Part shown: positions 41,468 to 44,854 of the stretch, one piece after another
Position numbering within the stretch: position 1 is the first letter of the stretch
Layout of the letters: each line of letters opens with the position of its first letter
Assembly (NCBI RefSeq): GCF_000482245.1
Contig: NZ_AWNH01000092.1
Coordinates: forward strand, 1 to 44,854
Reading direction: 5' to 3'
Source of the DNA: Leptolyngbya sp. Heron Island J
GTDB taxonomy: Bacteria > Cyanobacteriota > Cyanobacteriia > Phormidesmidales > Phormidesmidaceae
DNA length: 44,854 bases
Notes under the pieces: model-generated
The model's database searches: none
Seen by the model: the letters and a program-made list of their open reading frames with translations, nothing else
Told to the model about the DNA's origin: nothing
Translations under genes and position numbers: made by a program

Positions 41468-43033
41468 TCAGCCTGCTCTGCTGGTTTCAGGCATCATCAC
41501 CTGAAATGCTTGGCGATCTTCATGGCAAATTTGCTGAATAATATTACGTCCCGACATCGCGACGACAGGAACGCTGCCCCCCGGCTCAACCCATTGGCCA
41601 ATGCGGTAAAAGCGATGGAGTCCGGGTAGTGTTTTGCGGAGACCTGTGATGAGTAACGGCAGCGTCTGTTTGTTGAGTAACCAGCCACAGCTAGAGCCTT
41701 GCCAGTTGCCCGTATAACGCTCATAGCTGAGGGGGGTAGCTACGTCCACAAACTCAATATCTGCCTTAATGCCAGGATAAAACTGTTCTAACTGATCAAT
41801 TAGAATGCCAGATTCCTGAATTTCCTCTGCATTATAAATAGAGCGACCATAAAGGCGCTGCCAGTATTGATAAGACGTCGTTAGCATAATAATCACTACA
41901 GATTTTTCTGGCGGTGACAAGGATGGATCAAAACAATAATGTTTAACGCCAATTTCGTAACGATGTTCTCCGGCAACAACAACGGGTTTATCTAATAAAT
42001 AGGTAGTCCAATGGGGGTGATGCGAGAAGTCGCGATTTACCCCGAGGGATATCTGTAACTGAGAATAAACCGGTAGATGCCCGTTATACCTGTGTTTAAT
42101 ACAGGGTGATGTGTACTTGCCTCCCAATAGATCGAAGACAGTACTACGGCCATCACAGGCAGCAATGACTCGATTGGCAAAGTACTCATCGTTGTTATAC
42201 AGTCGCACACCAATGGCGCGATCGCGCTGCACCAAAATGCGTTCTACCTGGGCATTGTAGTGAATGGTTCCTCCCAGAGACCGGTAGCGTTGCTCAATGG
42301 CCCGAGCAAACGCCAATGACCCACCTACAGGAAACCCCGCATTTTTGTTATGCATGGAGGCCAGCAGCGACATCCCCACCATGACCGGAATGCTAGGCCA
42401 GGCAAACATCTGAGGAATTGCTCGACGCAAAAAGGGATCTTGGAATCGATGGGCAAACTCTTGGGCAGAAAGCAATCCCCATCGTGCCATCGGCCCCAGA
42501 AATGGTAATACTTTGAGCCCCAGACGCGTCCAATCCATAGGCCCCATGAGCGCCTTGGGCTGTTGCAGCAGCAAGGATAAATCAAAGTCAGTCAAGGCTC
42601 GAACGCCGACACAAAATGCATGAATCAGTTTTCGATCCCTGGGAGAAAGATCCATGAGATGGGCTTCTAGCCGATCAGGATCGCTATAAACAATCAGCGT
42701 TTTGCCATTAGAGGCCGTCAGCCGCATCAGCTCATCATGATGCACAAAGCGGCGTGTTTGAATGACACCCAGCTCCTGCCATAGCGAGTAAAAGGGCTGG
42801 TCTGGCCCACTGCCAAATAAATAGTGAATACAGCCATCAAAGGTATATCCTCTACGCTCCCACGCCGTACAGAGACCACCGGGCTGATTATGGAGTTCAA
42901 AGATTTCCGTGCGATAACCATTCATCTGGGCGTAGCAGCCCGCAGCTAACCCGGCAATGCCTGCGCCAATGATGATAATGTCGGTGCCAGCCTCTGTCAT
43001 CATTGCCTGTCTGTGCTGTGGGTACTCATACAT
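41468..43033 (-). CDS. CrtI/CrtO-like FAD-dependent oxidoreductase
   Basis: Flavoprotein (521 aa) of the phytoene desaturase/carotenoid isomerase-like family. The FAD-binding GxGxxG is IIIIGAGIAGLAAG at about 20-33, followed by FELHNQPGGLCTAWERRGY, the usual dinucleotide-binding continuation. The C-terminus carries GQWVEPGGSVPVVAMSGRN, the conserved CrtI-type signature. It probably desaturates, isomerises or oxygenates a polyene such as a carotenoid at the membrane surface. Which one cannot be told, and some members act on retinol-like or other lipids. The start could be 43033 or the internal Met at residue 11 or 12. Only 58 bases separate it from the downstream ATPase gene. Confidence 0.85.
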   Translation of the reverse strand: MYEYPQHRQAMMTEAGTDIIIIGAGIAGLAAGCYAQMNGYRTEIFELHNQPGGLCTAWERRGYTFDGCIHYLFGSGPDQPFYSLWQELGVIQTRRFVHHDELMRLTASNGKTLIVYSDPDRLEAHLMDLSPRDRKLIHAFCVGVRALTDFDLSLLLQQPKALMGPMDWTRLGLKVLPFLGPMARWGLLSAQEFAHRFQDPFLRRAIPQMFAWPSIPVMVGMSLLASMHNKNAGFPVGGSLAFARAIEQRYRSLGGTIHYNAQVERILVQRDRAIGVRLYNNDEYFANRVIAACDGRSTVFDLLGGKYTSPCIKHRYNGHLPVYSQLQISLGVNRDFSHHPHWTTYLLDKPVVVAGEHRYEIGVKHYCFDPSLSPPEKSVVIIMLTTSYQYWQRLYGRSIYNAEEIQESGILIDQLEQFYPGIKADIEFVDVATPLSYERYTGNWQGSSCGWLLNKQTLPLLITGLRKTLPGLHRFYRIGQWVEPGGSVPVVAMSGRNIIQQICHEDRQAFQVMMPETSRAG

Positions 43034-43151
43034 TCCCCATAATTTTTTTTTAGTCTAGGGTTAACCATGTTAAGAATCTTTAGCTTAAGGGACTAAGGCA
43101 GAATGGTACTCAGTATTCGTAAAAGATAACAAACCACACTTTAAGATAACG

Positions 43152-43646
43152 GTGATTGTGGGTTCTCACCGGCGGCGATGGGAGCCACTCATTAGTCTTG
43201 GAGCACACATTAAGACCAAGGTCTGGGAGCCGATGCACCAACAACTCCAGGAACCCTTAGTAGATGCGGTGTTGCTGTTGGGGGTGATGATTTTGGTGTT
43301 GCCCAGACTGTTGTTGCCCAGACTGTTGTTGCCACCTCAACCGTCTCAGCTAACCCCAATGGTTGCAGAGTTTGGATTAGTGGCTTTACGAATCAGTGTT
43401 ATCCATCATCAGCTTTCTCAGCACTATGCCGTTATTACATTAGATCAATACGAGCGCTTAACCCCTGGCATGCATCTATCCGCTGTGGAAAGTATTGTTG
43501 GCACTGGATCAGAGATAAAAACACAACAGTTTCCTCATGGTGCGATCGCGATCACCTATGAATGGATTAACCCCGATGGGTCCAGACTGATTGCCACATT
43601 TCAAGCTATGAAACTAACCGGCAAAGCCCAGGCTGGCCTGAAGTAA
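43152..43646 (+). CDS. Membrane-anchored DUF3862/SmpA-like protein
   Basis: Up to 164 aa. A basic N-terminus leads into one hydrophobic helix (VDAVLLLGVMILVLPRLLL) and then a small folded domain with the SmpA/BLIP-like pattern: ITLDQYERLTPGMHLSAVES, IVGTGSE, then ITYEWINPDGSRLIATFQAM and a KAQAGL end. Relatives are periplasmic assembly factors or inhibitors, so a periplasmic domain is expected. A perfect 15-bp duplication (43302-43316 and 43317-43331) doubles PRLLL at the end of the helix. The GTG start at 43152 is uncertain; an ATG at residue 28 would shorten the cytoplasmic part. Confidence 0.6.
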   Translation: MIVGSHRRRWEPLISLGAHIKTKVWEPMHQQLQEPLVDAVLLLGVMILVLPRLLLPRLLLPPQPSQLTPMVAEFGLVALRISVIHHQLSQHYAVITLDQYERLTPGMHLSAVESIVGTGSEIKTQQFPHGAIAITYEWINPDGSRLIATFQAMKLTGKAQAGLK

Positions 43647-43670
43647 GCGTAATCGTCCCATAATCGTTGG

Positions 43671-43720
43671 CTTCGACTTCGCTCAGCCAGCGTCCCCTGA
43701 GCGGAGTCGAAGGGGACGCT
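43671..43720. repeat. Cyanobacterial dispersed repeat with two competing hairpins
   Basis: CTTCGACTTCGCTCAG (43671-43686) pairs with 43697-43712 (15 of 16). AGCGTCCCC (43689-43697) pairs with GGGGACGCT (43712-43720). The stems overlap, so only one can form at a time. The TTCGACTTCGCTCAG / CTGAGCGGAGTCGAAG motif is found scattered in many cyanobacterial genomes. Confidence 0.65.
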
Positions 43721-43818
43721 TATAAGTAGCTAGTTGCATCAGGGCTTAGAATTTTATCAGATCCCAAAAAATAGCTGAAGATTCGTTCCATGGAACGACT
43801 GTACGTCTAAAAAATAAA

Positions 43819-43841
43819 GGCTCAATCGGCGTTTCAGGGAG
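43819..43841 (+). repeat. Terminal inverted repeat of the IS1595-family element (3' side of the transposase)
   Basis: GGCTCAAT, four partly mismatched bases, then GTTTCAGGGAG. It lies immediately next to the transposase stop codon. Confidence 0.85.
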
Positions 43842-44794
43842 TTAGACGAGCAATGTACTCAATAGACTACCCAGCAAGGCTTTCCCCCTTTTTCTGGCAT
43901 TATGCACAAACTCAAAGAACCCCAAATATATCGGCAATTTCTCTTGTGAGATACCTCGATGAGGTCTCAACCATGACCGCAGCAATGACCAGAAGCCTTC
44001 CATCGTATTGACATGGACTTCACAGAAACCATCGCCATCGTCATCTCGGGCATATTCTCCGGCACTGTGGCAAACACTTTTGTGAGTATATCCCCAACTC
44101 TCTAGACGAGCATAGATATCATACTCGTCGGTATAGATGAGGGTGCCAGGTTTCACGATGGACTGAATGATTGGCTTAATAGTTTGTTGTTGAACATTTG
44201 ACAGCATTTTAATCACCACCTCTCCGCCTCGCTGAATCATCCCGAAGATCGGCGGTTTCTCCGTTTCGAGCGTACCGTGCCCCCGAAACCCTTTGAGTTT
44301 CCGCCTGCGCCCCTTGCGCCCTTTTTTTTGACCTTCTCTGGCTGCCCCTTATGGCCTGCTGTCACATACACTTCATCAAACTCCACCGTCCCTGATAACT
44401 GGACTTCTGGTCGCTTGTCGGCCACCGCTTGACGTAATTCACTCGTCATCTGATGCACATCATCTTTGTGCAGACTCAACTCTTCGGCAATTTGTTGGTT
44501 CGAGACATTGAGTCCCATCAGATATAAGCACGCCATCCAGGTCTGTAACGGTTGATGACGACCCGCAAAGAGGGTGTCGGTTAAGTCATCAAAGTGACGA
44601 CCACACTCCCCACAGATATAGCGTTGCCGCGCTGAATAGGTGTCATGCTTCCCTCGTTTAGTAATGCTTTTCGAGCCACAATCAATACAGCAAACGCCCT
44701 CAGGCCAACGCATTGTGCGAATAGTCTCGTAGCATTTGTCCTCATCGATTAACTTAGAAAGCGTTAGCATAGGTAGGCTGGCAGGAGGATTCAT
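43842..44794 (-). CDS. IS1595-family transposase, two frames joined by -1 frameshift
   Basis: Frame 1 (44794-44237) encodes a zinc ribbon (CCIDCGSKS ... YICGECGRHFDDLTDTLF), a helix-turn-helix and the first catalytic Asp in GTVEFDEVYV. Frame 2 (ending 43842) encodes the second Asp in IYTDEYDIYARL and the third motif HVNTMEGFWSLLR with the C-terminal PHRGISQEKLPIYLGFF. At 44327-44321 the minus strand reads A AAA AAG in frame 1, a classic -1 slippery heptamer. Slipping there joins KKK to GRKGRRRKLKGFRGHGTL, giving one uninterrupted ISXO2-type protein of about 316 residues. It therefore either uses programmed frameshifting or is a frameshift mutant. Confidence 0.85.
44321..44327 (-). promoter_or_regulatory. 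-1 ribosomal frameshift site (A AAA AAG) in the IS1595 transposase
   Basis: An 8-A run on the minus strand followed by GGG. In frame 1 the heptamer A AAA AAG matches the slippery sequence known from dnaX and many IS elements. After a -1 shift the reading frame is the one that encodes the catalytic C-terminal part. Confidence 0.6.
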
Positions 44795-44831
44795 TCCATG
44801 ACACTACCCTGCTCATCTTAAAGTTAGCAAC

Positions 44832-44854
44832 CTCCCTGAAACAGCTATTGAGCC
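44832..44854 (-). repeat. Terminal inverted repeat of the IS1595-family element (5' side of the transposase)
   Basis: Minus strand reads GGCTCAATAGCTGTTTCAGG plus GAG. It matches 43819-43841 at 20 of 23 positions. Confidence 0.85.

Larger units (their letters stand above)
43819..44854 (-). mobile_element. Complete IS1595-family (ISXO2-like) insertion sequence
   Basis: Bounded by 23-bp imperfect inverted repeats (20 of 23 identical, starting GGCTCAAT and ending GTTTCAGGGAG) at 43819-43841 and 44832-44854. It contains one transposase gene split in two frames. The element ends exactly at the last base of the window. The eight bases left of it are AAAATAAA, and the right flank needed to confirm a target duplication is outside. 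Confidence 0.88.

Overview
The window comes from a cyanobacterium. Two single-purpose photosynthesis genes are present: psbU (extrinsic photosystem II subunit, thylakoid lumen) and chlD (magnesium chelatase ATPase subunit). The octamer GCGATCGC (the cyanobacterial HIP1 palindrome) occurs at about fifteen places, for example near 3286, 6819, 7996, 8486, 13108, 21792, 30645, 39788 and 42216. DUF6335, DUF4336 and pentapeptide/EAD-like tail proteins fit the same group. The genus cannot be decided from the sequence alone. No tRNA, rRNA or CRISPR array was seen.

Layout. Positions 1-1501 are a complete insertion sequence (ISKra4-like) that cuts off the 5' end of a stalk-domain gene (1502-2763). Next come two short gene fossils (alcohol dehydrogenase tail, AI-2E permease tail), a CBS-PAS hybrid histidine kinase on the minus strand, a further CBS/kinase fossil and an aldo/keto reductase. 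Positions 7769-10236 look like a three-gene plus-strand operon: an M50-like membrane protease, a GNAT acetyltransferase and an AI-2E family permease. Positions 10516-14514 hold redox genes: an exported nitroreductase-like protein, a PNPOx-like flavoprotein and a tandem pair of zinc-less MDR oxidoreductases. A receptor-type Ser/Thr kinase (14770-17010) follows. Positions 17011-20920 are a decayed patch with three more fossils, a GFA protein, an SH3 lipoprotein and DUF4336. Then come chlD, psbU, DUF6335, an ICMT-like methyltransferase and a small membrane protein that has a truncated copy 14 kb upstream.

The most interesting block is 26141-38698. A secreted CHAT caspase-like protease and a TpsB outer-membrane transporter form one minus-strand transcription unit. 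It is divergent from a 1963-residue exported HEAT-repeat protein. Downstream of that lie a pentapeptide/multi-TM protein and a small soluble protein that share a distinctive Gly-Gly-Ser-Ala-Asn-Val-Ser module. No TpsA substrate is visible. I propose this as a candidate uncharacterised cell-envelope protease/scaffold system; the functional link is inference from gene order and architecture.

The right end holds a Ca2+-type P-type ATPase, a CrtI/CrtO-like FAD oxidoreductase, a small membrane-anchored DUF3862-like protein, and a complete IS1595-family element (43819-44854). Its transposase is split by a classic A AAA AAG slippery heptamer. Both window ends coincide with IS ends. At least seven gene fossils in 45 kb mark this as a region of insertion, duplication and decay around a few conserved genes.
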